Assembly (NCBI GenBank): GCA_946184195.1
Contig: CAMHEP010000014.1
Location: 1-20,404 of the forward strand
Reading direction: 5' to 3'
Length of the DNA: 20,404 nt
Origin: an uncultured Bacteroidales bacterium
Lineage (GTDB): Bacteria; Bacteroidota; Bacteroidia; Bacteroidales; Paludibacteraceae
Made by a program: the position numbers and the translations under genes. The notes under the pieces are model-generated. The model was not told the DNA's origin and made no database searches. It saw nothing but the letters and a program-made list of their open reading frames with translations. This document shows, piece by piece, positions 1 to 7,126 of this stretch; position 1 is the stretch's first letter; the number at the start of each line of letters is the position of its first letter.

Positions 1-1255
1 AGATTGGGACGCTTTCTTCGGCGGGATGAACATTAAGACCGACAGCCTCTCCGTGGGGCAGATACGCCACCTCAAGGAGGTAGGTAAGATGCTTGCCGAG
101 GAGCCGTTGGAAGACCTGAAGACCCTATTTGCATGGCAGGTGATAGACGGCGCTGCCGGTTACCTGAGCGACGAAATCTATGCGCAGAACTTCGAGTTCT
201 ACGGCAAACTGCTGAGCGGTAAGACGGAGCAGTCGCCGCTATGGAAACGTGCCGTAGGTATAGTCAACGGTACCCTGGGCGAAGCCGTAGGACAGATGTA
301 TGTGAAGAAATATTTCCCCGAGGAGAACAAACAACGTATGTTAGCCTTAGTGAAGAACCTGCAAGCCTCGTTGGGTGAGCGTATAGCCGCTCTGGACTGG
401 ATGAGCGATGAGACCAAAGCCAAAGCCATCGAGAAACTGGATGCTTTCACGGTCAAGATCGGTTATCCCGACAACTGGCGCGACTACAGCAAACTGGATA
501 TAGACCCGAAAGTGTCGTACTATGAGAACCTGCAACGTGCTGCCAAGTTCGAGCAGGAGTACAGCCTCAGTTATCTGGACAAACCCGTAGACAAGACCAA
601 ATGGTACATGACCCCGCAGACGGTGAATGCCTACTACAACCCGTCAAGCAACGAGATATGCTTCCCTGCCGGTATCCTGCAACCACCCTTCTTCGACATG
701 AGTGCCGATGACGCGTTCAACTATGGCGCTATCGGTGTGGTGATAGGTCACGAGATGACGCATGGTTTCGACGACCAAGGATGCCAGTTTGACAAGGACG
801 GTAACCTGAACAACTGGTGGACGGATGAGGACCGCGCCCGTTTTGTAGAACGTACGAAGGTGATGGAAGACTTCTTCTCGTCCATCGAGGTGGCTCCGGG
901 TGTACATGCCAACGGTGCCTTCACCTTGGGAGAGAACATCGCCGACCACGGCGGATTGCAAGTATCGATGCAGGCGTTCCGCAAGAACGAGGCTGCCAAG
1001 GCCGAGAAAGACCGTCTGCAGACCGTGGATGGTTTCACACCCGAACAACGTTTCTTCCTGAGCTACGCCAACGTATGGGCAGGCAACATCCGTCCGGAGG
1101 AGATCCTGCAACGCACGAAGAGTGACCCCCACAGCTTGGGTCGCTGGCGTGTGAACGGAGCGCTGCCGCAGATAGGGGCGTGGTATGAGGCATGGAACGT
1201 GACTGAGGAGAGTCCGCTCTATATCGCACCGGAGAAGCGCGTCCACATTTGGTAG
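1..1255 (+). CDS. M13 family zinc metallopeptidase (PepO/neprilysin-like), C-terminal part
   Basis: Secreted or periplasmic zinc endopeptidase of the M13 (neprilysin) family, which cleaves peptides on the amino side of hydrophobic residues. The reading frame is open from position 2 (DWDAFFGGMNIK...), so the Met at 26 is internal and the N-terminal third lies outside the window. The catalytic signature HEMTH is at 749-763. The third zinc ligand is the Glu of GENIADHGG (Glu codon 932-934), with the conserved Asp three codons further on. The family substrate-binding motif NAYYNP and the segment FPAGILQPPFF precede the zinc site, as expected. The protein ends in VHIW, matching the C-terminal aromatic end of bacterial M13 enzymes. 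No downstream partner is evident. Identification is secure; substrate is unknown. Confidence 0.95.
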   Translation, partial: DWDAFFGGMNIKTDSLSVGQIRHLKEVGKMLAEEPLEDLKTLFAWQVIDGAAGYLSDEIYAQNFEFYGKLLSGKTEQSPLWKRAVGIVNGTLGEAVGQMYVKKYFPEENKQRMLALVKNLQASLGERIAALDWMSDETKAKAIEKLDAFTVKIGYPDNWRDYSKLDIDPKVSYYENLQRAAKFEQEYSLSYLDKPVDKTKWYMTPQTVNAYYNPSSNEICFPAGILQPPFFDMSADDAFNYGAIGVVIGHEMTHGFDDQGCQFDKDGNLNNWWTDEDRARFVERTKVMEDFFSSIEVAPGVHANGAFTLGENIADHGGLQVSMQAFRKNEAAKAEKDRLQTVDGFTPEQRFFLSYANVWAGNIRPEEILQRTKSDPHSLGRWRVNGALPQIGAWYEAWNVTEESPLYIAPEKRVHIW

Positions 1256-1405
1256 AGCGTTCGGCAACAGGTCGAAGAGTTATCCCCTGCGGGGATGAAC
1301 AAACGACTCTGTGTCCGGCACCCCACTGCGGTACACCTTGTGGGGCCCCCGCGGCCTTCGCTCTATCCACGGAAAGCGGTAGTCAAGTCACCTTACTTTC
1401 CTCGG
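1256..1405. other. GC-rich intergenic stretch with two hairpins
   Basis: This gap holds no convincing gene. It contains a short perfect hairpin (ATCCCC-TGC-GGGGAT, 1282-1296) and a second inverted repeat (CCCCAC at 1321-1326 with GTGGGG at 1340-1345), followed by a GGGGCCCCC run. Neither is followed by a T-tract, so a classical Rho-independent terminator is not supported. No TTTG/TAnnTTTG promoter is seen. The ATG at 1295 would extend the next gene into this stretch, but the resulting Arg/Pro-rich peptide does not look like a protein N-terminus. It may be a dispersed intergenic repeat, which only a genome search can show. Confidence 0.4.
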
Positions 1406-1423
1406 ATGGGGAGAATTAAAGTT

Positions 1424-2239
1424 ATGATAATTAGTACATATATATTATTGGCGGTGCAGGATGTGCTACTCTTCATCCTGCCCGCTTATTTGATAGCCCG
1501 TTGGCGCGGTAAGCGTCAGCCGTGGCAGTGGTTGCGTTTCAAGAGAACGTCCTGTCTCAATATTACCACTGTCTATATAGGCATCGGTACCATGGTTGTT
1601 TTGCAGCCGGCTATCAACCTATTGGCAGACCTCAACAGCCGGCTTCGTCTGCCGGCATGTATGGCGGGTATAGAGGCATGGATGCAGCGAATGGAAGCCG
1701 CCAATAACGCTACGTTAGAGCAACTGTTAGCTGCGAATGACGGTTGGGCGGTCTTTCTGTCGTTTGTAGTGATAGCCCTACTGGCAGCCGTTTCGGAGGA
1801 GATGCTCTTCCGCGGAGCTCTGCAGGGATGGATAGGCGGCAGGACGACCTATGATAACATGTTACCGGGTACGCAAGGCATGATGAGCAGACACATACAC
1901 ACGGCTATATGGGTGACTGCCGCTTTGTTTTCCGCGCTGCATCTGCAGTTTTATGGTTTTGTGCCCCGAATGCTGATGGGCGCACTATTCGGATATGTGC
2001 TTGTCTGGACAGGAACCATCTACATGCCGATACTGATGCACCTGACGAATAATACTGTGGTGCTATTGCTTGCGTACATGGTGCGCGGTGATGAGACATT
2101 GCAGAAAGCTGCCGAGAATTTCGGTGCCGGTGAGACCTGGTTGGTAGGTGTGGTGAGTATGGTTCTCGGATGTATGTTGATAACGTTTTTATACCTTTCC
2201 ATCCGTCAGTGTCAAGAGCCTTTGGAACGACGCTCCTGA
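1424..2239 (+). CDS. CPBP family intramembrane glutamic endopeptidase
   Basis: Predicted integral-membrane protease of the CPBP (CAAX protease/bacteriocin-processing, formerly Abi) family, 271 aa. The family motif EExxxR is present as EEMLFRG at residues 125-131. The second motif (FSALHLQFYGFVPRMLMG) and third motif (HLTNNTVV) follow, each inside hydrophobic segments. The first residues form a membrane segment (IISTYILLAVQDVLLFILP). I chose ATG 1424 because the sequence upstream of 1406 is compositionally non-protein; ATG 1406 (MGRIKV...) is an alternative. Its 3' end overlaps the convergent small gene by 28 bp. In bacteria the family is linked to peptide processing, bacteriocin self-immunity and protein secretion; the local role here is unknown. 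Confidence 0.85.
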   Translation: MIISTYILLAVQDVLLFILPAYLIARWRGKRQPWQWLRFKRTSCLNITTVYIGIGTMVVLQPAINLLADLNSRLRLPACMAGIEAWMQRMEAANNATLEQLLAANDGWAVFLSFVVIALLAAVSEEMLFRGALQGWIGGRTTYDNMLPGTQGMMSRHIHTAIWVTAALFSALHLQFYGFVPRMLMGALFGYVLVWTGTIYMPILMHLTNNTVVLLLAYMVRGDETLQKAAENFGAGETWLVGVVSMVLGCMLITFLYLSIRQCQEPLERRS

Positions 2240-2547
2240 ACGATAAGCAGCGCTTCCTCCCGAACGGGAAGAGGGAGTTGGATATTTCTCAACTGAAGAC
2301 TACGTACCCAGCCGGGTACATCTTTTTCCAGCATGGTATGGAGAACATAAGCGAACTGTTCCGTCTCCTCGTCGGAGTAGGAGTCGGGTTCGCGTGCTAT
2401 AAAAGTGTCCAGTTCCTCGTCGTCGTAATAGATGATTTCGGGATTGGGTTGCAGGAGTGTCTCCCGTTCGCAAACGAGGTGCATACCGCAGCACTCCTCG
2501 CGCTCGCCAACGACATCGCGATGATTCTCGTTCAGCGTGTTACTCAT
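2212..2547 (-). CDS. small Cys-rich conserved Bacteroidales protein, function unknown
   Basis: 111-aa cytoplasmic protein with no signal peptide or membrane segment. The N-terminal part has a compact Cys/His cluster, CCGMHxxCE (Cys19, Cys20, His23, Cys26), suggesting a metal or redox site. An acidic segment follows (YYDDEELD), and the C-terminal half reads like a small helical domain (SDEETEQFAYVLHTML, VPGWVRSLQLRNIQLP). I recognise the overall pattern from Bacteroidales genomes, where such proteins carry uninformative names; I assign no function. Its ATG overlaps the parE stop as ATGA, so it is translationally coupled to parE and co-transcribed with it. The start is supported by that overlap. 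The 3' end runs 28 bp into the convergent CPBP gene, so transcripts of the two genes are complementary at their ends. Confidence 0.75.
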   Translation of the reverse strand: MSNTLNENHRDVVGEREECCGMHLVCERETLLQPNPEIIYYDDEELDTFIAREPDSYSDEETEQFAYVLHTMLEKDVPGWVRSLQLRNIQLPLPVREEALLIVQERRSKGS

Positions 2548-4448
2548 TCGACAGCGTCCTCCTCAATAACAAGATTGTCGATGATGAAATTCTGACGCTC
2601 CACGGTATTCTTGCCCATATAATAAGCCAGCAAGTCGCTGACGGCATCCTCCTTGCGGAGCGATACCTGGTCGAGACGTATCTCCTTGCCGATAAATCCC
2701 TTGAACTCGTCGGGTGATATCTCTCCCAGACCTTTGAATCGTGTAATCTCCGGATTCTTCACCTCGTCGAGCGCCTTGAGTCGTTCTTCCTCGCTGTAGC
2801 AATAGCGTGTCTCCTGACGGTTCTTGACGCGGAAGAGAGGAGTCTGGAGGATATAGACATGCCCCTTCTTCACGAGGTCGGGGAAGAACTGCAGGAAGAA
2901 AGTGAGCATCAGCAGGCGTATGTGCATACCGTCCACATCGGCATCGGTAGCGATGATGACCTTGTTGTAGCGTAGCTCGTCCAGTCCGTCCTCAATGTTG
3001 AGTGCAGACTGCAGACAGTTGAACTCCTCGTTCTCATAGACGACGGACTTGCTCAGTCCGTAGGAGTTGAGCGGTTTACCGCGCAATGAGAAGACCGCCT
3101 GTGTGCGTACATCGCGGCTCTTGGTGATAGAACCGGATGCAGAGAGTCCCTCGGTGATGAAGATACAACTCTCTTGGCGTAAATCGTCATCAGCGTCTTT
3201 GGACGATTTGACGGGTTTGGCGTCGTTATAGTGAATCTGGCAATCGCGCAGTTTGGGGTTGTTGAGCAGATTCTTCTTGGCCCGTTCGCGCGCCGCCTTG
3301 GTGACTCCGGCGATAGCCTTACGCTCTTTCTCGGAGTCCTGAATCTTCTGGAGCATGACCTCCGTAATCTCGGGGTGCTTATGCAGGTAGTTGTCCAGTT
3401 GCTGCTTGACGAAGTCGTTGACGAACTTATTGACGCTCACTCCGCCGGTGGGCGACATGTCTTTGGAGCCAAGTTTGACCTTAGTCTGACTCTCGAAGAC
3501 GGGTTCCTCCACGTTGATGGCGATAGCGCCGACCACGCCGTTACGTATGTCGCTGAGGTCCTGGTTCTTATTGAAGAACTCCTTGATAGTACGTCCGATA
3601 GCCTCTCGGTAAGCCTGCTGGTGCGTACCGCCCTGGATAGTATGCTGACCATTGACGAAGGAGTAGTATTCGTCGCCGGGTTGGTCGGTATGGGTGAGTG
3701 CTATCTCGATGTCCTCGCCCGTGATATGAATGATGGGGTAGAGAGGCGTGGCTGTCATGTTCTCCGTGAGCAGATCGAAGAGTCCGTTTTTGGAGCTGAA
3801 CTTACGGCCGTTATAGTTGAGCGTGAGACCGGTGTTGAGGTACGCATAGTTGCGCATCATGGTCTCGATATAATCATCGCGGAAATGGTAGTTTTCAAAG
3901 AGTCCGCGGCTATTATCGGGCACAAACTCGATGAGTGTGCCCCGTCGCTCGGGACCGGCATAGGGTTGCACGCCGCTATCCTCGGTGAGATGTCCCTGAT
4001 GGAAGACCGCCCGACGGGTGCTACCGTCTCGGAAAGATTGCACAATAAACTCAGAGGAGAGGGCATTGACGGCTTTGGTACCGACACCATTCAGTCCGAC
4101 GGACTTCTTGAACGCCTTGGTATCGTACTTACCGCCGGTATTGAGCAGGGAGACGGCATCGACCATCTTGCCCAAGGGGATACCGCGTCCATAGTCGCGA
4201 ACGCGAACCCGTCCGTCCGCCACAGTGACTTCAACGACCTTGCCTTCGCCCATGCGATACTCGTCGATGGAGTTGTCGATGGTCTCCTTGATAAGGACAT
4301 AGATACCGTCATCGGAGTGGGTACCATCGCCGAGTTTACCGATATACATACCGGGTCGACGGCGAATATGCTCACGGTCGTCCAGATGGATGATGTTTTC
4401 GTCCCCGTAGGACGTTGCTTGTACGTTTATTTCCTGCTGTTCTGCCAT
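2544..4448 (-). CDS. parE: type IIA DNA topoisomerase subunit B (topoisomerase IV ParE)
   Basis: ATPase/TOPRIM subunit of a type IIA topoisomerase, which with its A subunit decatenates and relaxes DNA; 634 aa. The GHKL ATPase is N-terminal: catalytic Glu55 and Mg-binding Asn59 in ETIDNSIDE, then DYGRGIP and GLNGVGTKAVNALS. The TOPRIM domain has Glu433 in EGLSASGS and the metal-binding DADVDG at 502-507, then the RFKGLGEISPDEF segment. SLRGKPLN and the approximately 630-aa length without the GyrB insertion favour ParE over GyrB. ATG 4448 is chosen because any longer start would lie inside the tmRNA gene. The residue after EG is Leu where Asp is usual. It is followed by a coupled small gene (ATGA overlap). 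Only 14 nt separate the start codon from the tmRNA 3' end, and I see no dedicated promoter. Confidence 0.92.
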   Translation of the reverse strand: MAEQQEINVQATSYGDENIIHLDDREHIRRRPGMYIGKLGDGTHSDDGIYVLIKETIDNSIDEYRMGEGKVVEVTVADGRVRVRDYGRGIPLGKMVDAVSLLNTGGKYDTKAFKKSVGLNGVGTKAVNALSSEFIVQSFRDGSTRRAVFHQGHLTEDSGVQPYAGPERRGTLIEFVPDNSRGLFENYHFRDDYIETMMRNYAYLNTGLTLNYNGRKFSSKNGLFDLLTENMTATPLYPIIHITGEDIEIALTHTDQPGDEYYSFVNGQHTIQGGTHQQAYREAIGRTIKEFFNKNQDLSDIRNGVVGAIAINVEEPVFESQTKVKLGSKDMSPTGGVSVNKFVNDFVKQQLDNYLHKHPEITEVMLQKIQDSEKERKAIAGVTKAARERAKKNLLNNPKLRDCQIHYNDAKPVKSSKDADDDLRQESCIFITEGLSASGSITKSRDVRTQAVFSLRGKPLNSYGLSKSVVYENEEFNCLQSALNIEDGLDELRYNKVIIATDADVDGMHIRLLMLTFFLQFFPDLVKKGHVYILQTPLFRVKNRQETRYCYSEEERLKALDEVKNPEITRFKGLGEISPDEFKGFIGKEIRLDQVSLRKEDAVSDLLAYYMGKNTVERQNFIIDNLVIEEDAVE

Positions 4449-4462
4449 TAGATAGAAAAAAG

Positions 4463-4853
4463 TGGAGATAGCGGGATTCGAACCCGCGTCCAAACAAGGA
4501 ACCCATACGCTTTCTACACGCTTATCTTGGCCTTGATTGTCGGATACCGGCAAGACCCAAGCCACCAACCGATATCGTATCTGCTTAGATTTTCGGAATT
4601 GTGTCGCAGCCCGCAACTCCTATTCTGCGTATTTCTGCACCACTATAACCCATTCAGCCCACAGACTCGGCATGGAGTGATGTCTCGATCAGGCACCTTG
4701 TGCCCGAATAAAGGCTAATCTACTATACTTCGATTAGGCAGCGAGAGCATAAGCATTGTTGCCAGTTAATTTTTCGGACCCGATTAACGAGCGTTGTCCA
4801 TGCTCGGCGTGCTTACGTACCTGCTCTACCTGCTGTCAAAACCAATTATCCCC
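4463..4853 (-). ncRNA. ssrA: transfer-messenger RNA (tmRNA)
   Basis: tmRNA rescues stalled ribosomes and tags the nascent chain for proteolysis. The tRNA-like ends are clear: the 5' GGGGATA (4853-4847) pairs with the 3' TATCTCC before the discriminator A (4463), and the 3' side has a T-arm GCGGG-TTCGAAT-CCCGC. CCA is not encoded. The internal tag frame (minus strand, 4763-4734) reads GNNAYALAA then TAA, with a GGC resume codon preceded by TAACT. The total of 391 nt is normal for a one-piece tmRNA. A T6 run (4461-4456) follows the 3' end. A perfect promoter lies upstream, and parE starts just downstream on the same strand. The tag resembles known Bacteroidota tags ending in YALAA. Confidence 0.96.
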
Positions 4854-4898
4854 GGTTCGACAAATAGCGGCAAGGCCGCATTTATCCAAATGCGAGTG

Positions 4899-4930
4899 CA
4901 AAGGTACGAAAAAAAGTTCAATTGTGCAAA
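4899..4930 (-). promoter_or_regulatory. ssrA promoter (Bacteroidota type)
   Basis: On the minus strand a -33 TTTG (4930-4927) and a -7 TACCTTTG (4906-4899) are separated by exactly 20 nt, matching the Bacteroidota sigma-ABfr consensus. Initiation would be near 4892, leaving a precursor leader of about 40 nt before the mature tmRNA 5' end at 4853. The -33 box starts one base after the stop codon of the transporter gene. Confidence 0.8.
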
Positions 4931-4931
4931 T

Positions 4932-5873
4932 TTATTTTTTGCCGGCGTGTCTGAGTTGGGACGAATTGACGATATTTTGCCAAATGATATAGGCCGCCGG
5001 AGCAAAGGCAGACAGAGGCAGCAGGTAAGCGTTGGCCATCCAAATAGCCAGCGAGGTGTTCTTCTGTCCGAACGCCTGCCCGGCAGAGACACGCATGTCG
5101 TGGCGATGATGCCCCAGATGCACGCCGATGAACCATCCGAGTACGAACTGCATGAGGCAGGTGATGAGTGCCAGCATAGCCATGATGAGCACCAACCAGC
5201 GGTTGTAGTCATCGTAGATAAGGGTGTGGGTCAGGTCGCCCATCAATATCATTATCGTGCATGACCATAGGTAGAAAGGAGCCTCCCGGGTGGCGCTGTT
5301 ATAGCGTGTCCGCTGCGGTTCGGTGAGCAACGACTGCACCAGCCATGAGAGCAGGAAAGGACCCATCAGAAGCGGTGCTATGCGTTTGAGTATCATCCAC
5401 ATGGCAGGGAAGAAAGACAGGTCGCCCAACGGATTGATGAGCGGGAAGAAAGCCGGTACGACGATGGCGGTCATGAAATTAGTCATGAGAGTGAAGCCGG
5501 TGAGCGACTCGAGGTCGCCACCGAGTTTGGCGGCTATGATAGGAGCGGCGGTGGCAGTAGGCATAATGAAGCACATCATCGTACCTTGTGCCAAGATGGC
5601 TTGGTCCTGTGTCGAGTGGAACCACCCGGAGGGAAGTGCCATGAACGCGTAGTAGACGCCGATAGCCAAAGGTATCTGAACCGCTAATACGCCCCAGTGC
5701 CAGGTATGGAACCTGAGGTCACGAGGCCGCACGCGGCAGAAAGAGAAGAAGAGCATGAAGAAAATAAGAGGCGGCAGGAGCGGCATGAGGTGACGAAAAA
5801 CGGGAAACCCGAGAATACCTGCCAGCATCGCAATCATGAGCATATTGCTCTGTATTTTGTCTTTCCAAGTCAT
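4932..5873 (-). CDS. BASS/SBF-like membrane transporter (bile acid:sodium symporter superfamily)
   Basis: 313-aa polytopic inner-membrane protein with about nine or ten hydrophobic segments. The segment FIMPTATAAPIIAAKLGG followed by SLTGFTLMTNFMTAIVVP resembles the conserved core of BASS (SBF) transporters, which carry organic anions, often with Na+. Substrate cannot be inferred; bile acid is only the family name. ATG 5873 (MTWKDKIQS) is chosen over the upstream TTG at 5918 because that TTG lies inside the -7 promoter box. The leader would be about 35-40 nt. It is monocistronic and divergent from the GNAT-Fur-protease operon. The C-terminus (RHAGKK) ends immediately before the tmRNA promoter. 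An AEC-type or other arsenical/organic anion carrier is an alternative. Confidence 0.7.
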   Translation of the reverse strand: MTWKDKIQSNMLMIAMLAGILGFPVFRHLMPLLPPLIFFMLFFSFCRVRPRDLRFHTWHWGVLAVQIPLAIGVYYAFMALPSGWFHSTQDQAILAQGTMMCFIMPTATAAPIIAAKLGGDLESLTGFTLMTNFMTAIVVPAFFPLINPLGDLSFFPAMWMILKRIAPLLMGPFLLSWLVQSLLTEPQRTRYNSATREAPFYLWSCTIMILMGDLTHTLIYDDYNRWLVLIMAMLALITCLMQFVLGWFIGVHLGHHRHDMRVSAGQAFGQKNTSLAIWMANAYLLPLSAFAPAAYIIWQNIVNSSQLRHAGKK

Positions 5874-5915
5874 AATACCATATAGAGGGAGGTTGTACCT
5901 AATCGAAATCGAACG

Positions 5916-5947
5916 CAAAGGTACGGAATTATTCTAAAATATGCAAA
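5916..5947 (-). promoter_or_regulatory. promoter of the BASS-like transporter gene
   Basis: On the minus strand TTTG (5947-5944), 20 nt, then TACCTTTG (5923-5916), a full match to the Bacteroidota consensus. It is back-to-back with the promoter of the divergent operon. The two -33 boxes form a perfect inverted repeat, TGCAAA-CATA-TTTGCA, at 5942-5957. Confidence 0.8.
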
Positions 5948-5951
5948 CATA

Positions 5952-5983
5952 TTTGCAAAATTGAAAAAAAAGCCGTACCTTTG
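5952..5983 (+). promoter_or_regulatory. promoter of the GNAT-Fur-metallopeptidase operon
   Basis: TTTG (5952-5955), a 20-nt spacer and TACCTTTG (5976-5983) match the Bacteroidota consensus exactly. The ATG at 5993 begins only 9 nt after the -7 box, so the mRNA should be leaderless or nearly so. No ribosome-binding site can fit. Confidence 0.8.
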
Positions 5984-5992
5984 CAGCGCATT

Positions 5993-7126
5993 ATGGCTGT
6001 AGAAATACGAAAAATAGAAACCAAGCGGGATATTCGCCGTTTTATTGAGTTTGCGAACGACCTGTATAAGGACAATCCTTATTACTGTCCACCGCTCTTG
6101 TTCGACGAGATAAATACGTTTGACAGGAAGAAAAACCCCGTGATGGAGTTTAGTGACTATCAGTTATTCATGGCGTACCGTGAGGGTAAGGCTGTGGGAC
6201 GTATCGCAGCCTTGGTGAATCATAAAGCCAACGAGGCATGGCAATACAAGCGAGTACGCTTCGGATGGATGGACTTCATTGATGATAAGGAGGTGAGTCG
6301 TGCACTGCTTGATGCGGTGAAAGAGTGGGGACTGGAGCGCGGCATGACCGAGATGAACGGACCGGTGGGATTCACCGATTGGGACCATGAGGGATTGCTA
6401 TTGGAGGGGTATGAATATTTGGCTCCGTTAGCGTCGCTATACAACTACCCTTATTACGCGGAGCATCTGGAGGCATACGGGTTGAAGAAAGAGGCAGACT
6501 GGATTGAACTGCTTATCTATCCTCCCAAGGAGGTGCCGGAGCGTATGGCCCGCGTTGCCAAGCTGGTGAAGGAACGCAGTCATGTGCGGGTGGATAAGGT
6601 GAAGAGCAGCAAGGAGTTGGTGCGCAAGTACGGCAATACCTTCATGGATGTGCTGGACGAGGCATACCAGAAGCTCTATAATTTCCAGCCGATGACAGAA
6701 CGTCAGAAAGCATACTATCGAGATATGTACTTCCCCATCCTGAACTTTGACTTTGTGACTATTGTCGTCAACGATAAGGACGAGGTTGTCGGTGTGGGAC
6801 TGGGCATGCCCGACCTCAGTGAGGCAATGCGCAAATGCGGCGGTAAGCTCTTCCCCTTCGGTTGGTGGCACGTGCTGAAGGCAATCAAGGCTAAGAAGAT
6901 GAAGCATTTCGATTTACTGCTGGTGGCTGTACGTCCGGATTATCAGGACAAGGGTATCAATGCCATCTTCTTTGACGACCAGATACCGTATTTTAATCAA
7001 TATGGAATAGAGACGGTAGACACCACCTCTATCCTTGAGACCAATACGAAGAACTTGGCACAGTTCCTGGAACTGCCACATAAGCAACATAAACGCCGCA
7101 GAGCGTATATCAAGGCTATCGGATGA
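5993..7126 (+). CDS. GNAT-fold acyltransferase-like protein, resembles bacterial ceramide synthase (bCerS) family
   Basis: 377-aa soluble protein. The N-terminal half (RRFIEFANDLYKDNPYYCPPL, then VGRIAALVNHKAN and RFGWMDFIDDKEV) and the central GPVGFTDWDHEGLLLEGYEY with YNYPYY match my recollection of a GNAT-superfamily group. That group includes uncharacterised YghO-like proteins and the Caulobacter ceramide synthase bCerS, which N-acylates a sphingoid base. The C-terminal part (LLLVAVRPDYQDKGINAIFF) looks like a GNAT acyl-CoA loop. Since many Bacteroidales make sphingolipids, a dihydroceramide-synthase role is plausible but inferred. ATG 5993 is chosen because the upstream TTG (5981) lies inside the -7 box. 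The stop overlaps the fur start as ATGA, so the two are translationally coupled. Confidence 0.7.
   Translation: MAVEIRKIETKRDIRRFIEFANDLYKDNPYYCPPLLFDEINTFDRKKNPVMEFSDYQLFMAYREGKAVGRIAALVNHKANEAWQYKRVRFGWMDFIDDKEVSRALLDAVKEWGLERGMTEMNGPVGFTDWDHEGLLLEGYEYLAPLASLYNYPYYAEHLEAYGLKKEADWIELLIYPPKEVPERMARVAKLVKERSHVRVDKVKSSKELVRKYGNTFMDVLDEAYQKLYNFQPMTERQKAYYRDMYFPILNFDFVTIVVNDKDEVVGVGLGMPDLSEAMRKCGGKLFPFGWWHVLKAIKAKKMKHFDLLLVAVRPDYQDKGINAIFFDDQIPYFNQYGIETVDTTSILETNTKNLAQFLELPHKQHKRRRAYIKAIG

Noticed and set aside
644..1267. 207-codon minus-strand frame opposite the M13 peptidase
   Set aside because: Low-complexity, His/Leu/Val-rich translation with no motifs; a by-product of the peptidase's codon use.
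1295..1423. Longer start for the CPBP protease at ATG 1295
   Set aside because: The added residues are Arg/Pro-rich, unlike a membrane protein N-terminus, and come from the hairpin-rich spacer.
3231..4451. 406-codon open frame on the plus strand opposite parE
   Set aside because: It mirrors parE codons, has no recognisable domain and no promoter; parE motifs on the other strand are unambiguous.
4449..4616. N-terminal extension of parE (upstream Met codons)
   Set aside because: The extension lies inside the tmRNA gene and translates the tRNA-like domain; MAEQQEINV at 4448 is the natural start.
5916..5918. TTG starts at 5918 (-) and 5981 (+) for the divergent genes
   Set aside because: Both TTG triplets are the last bases of the -7 boxes (TACCTTTG), upstream of the expected transcription starts, so they cannot be translated.
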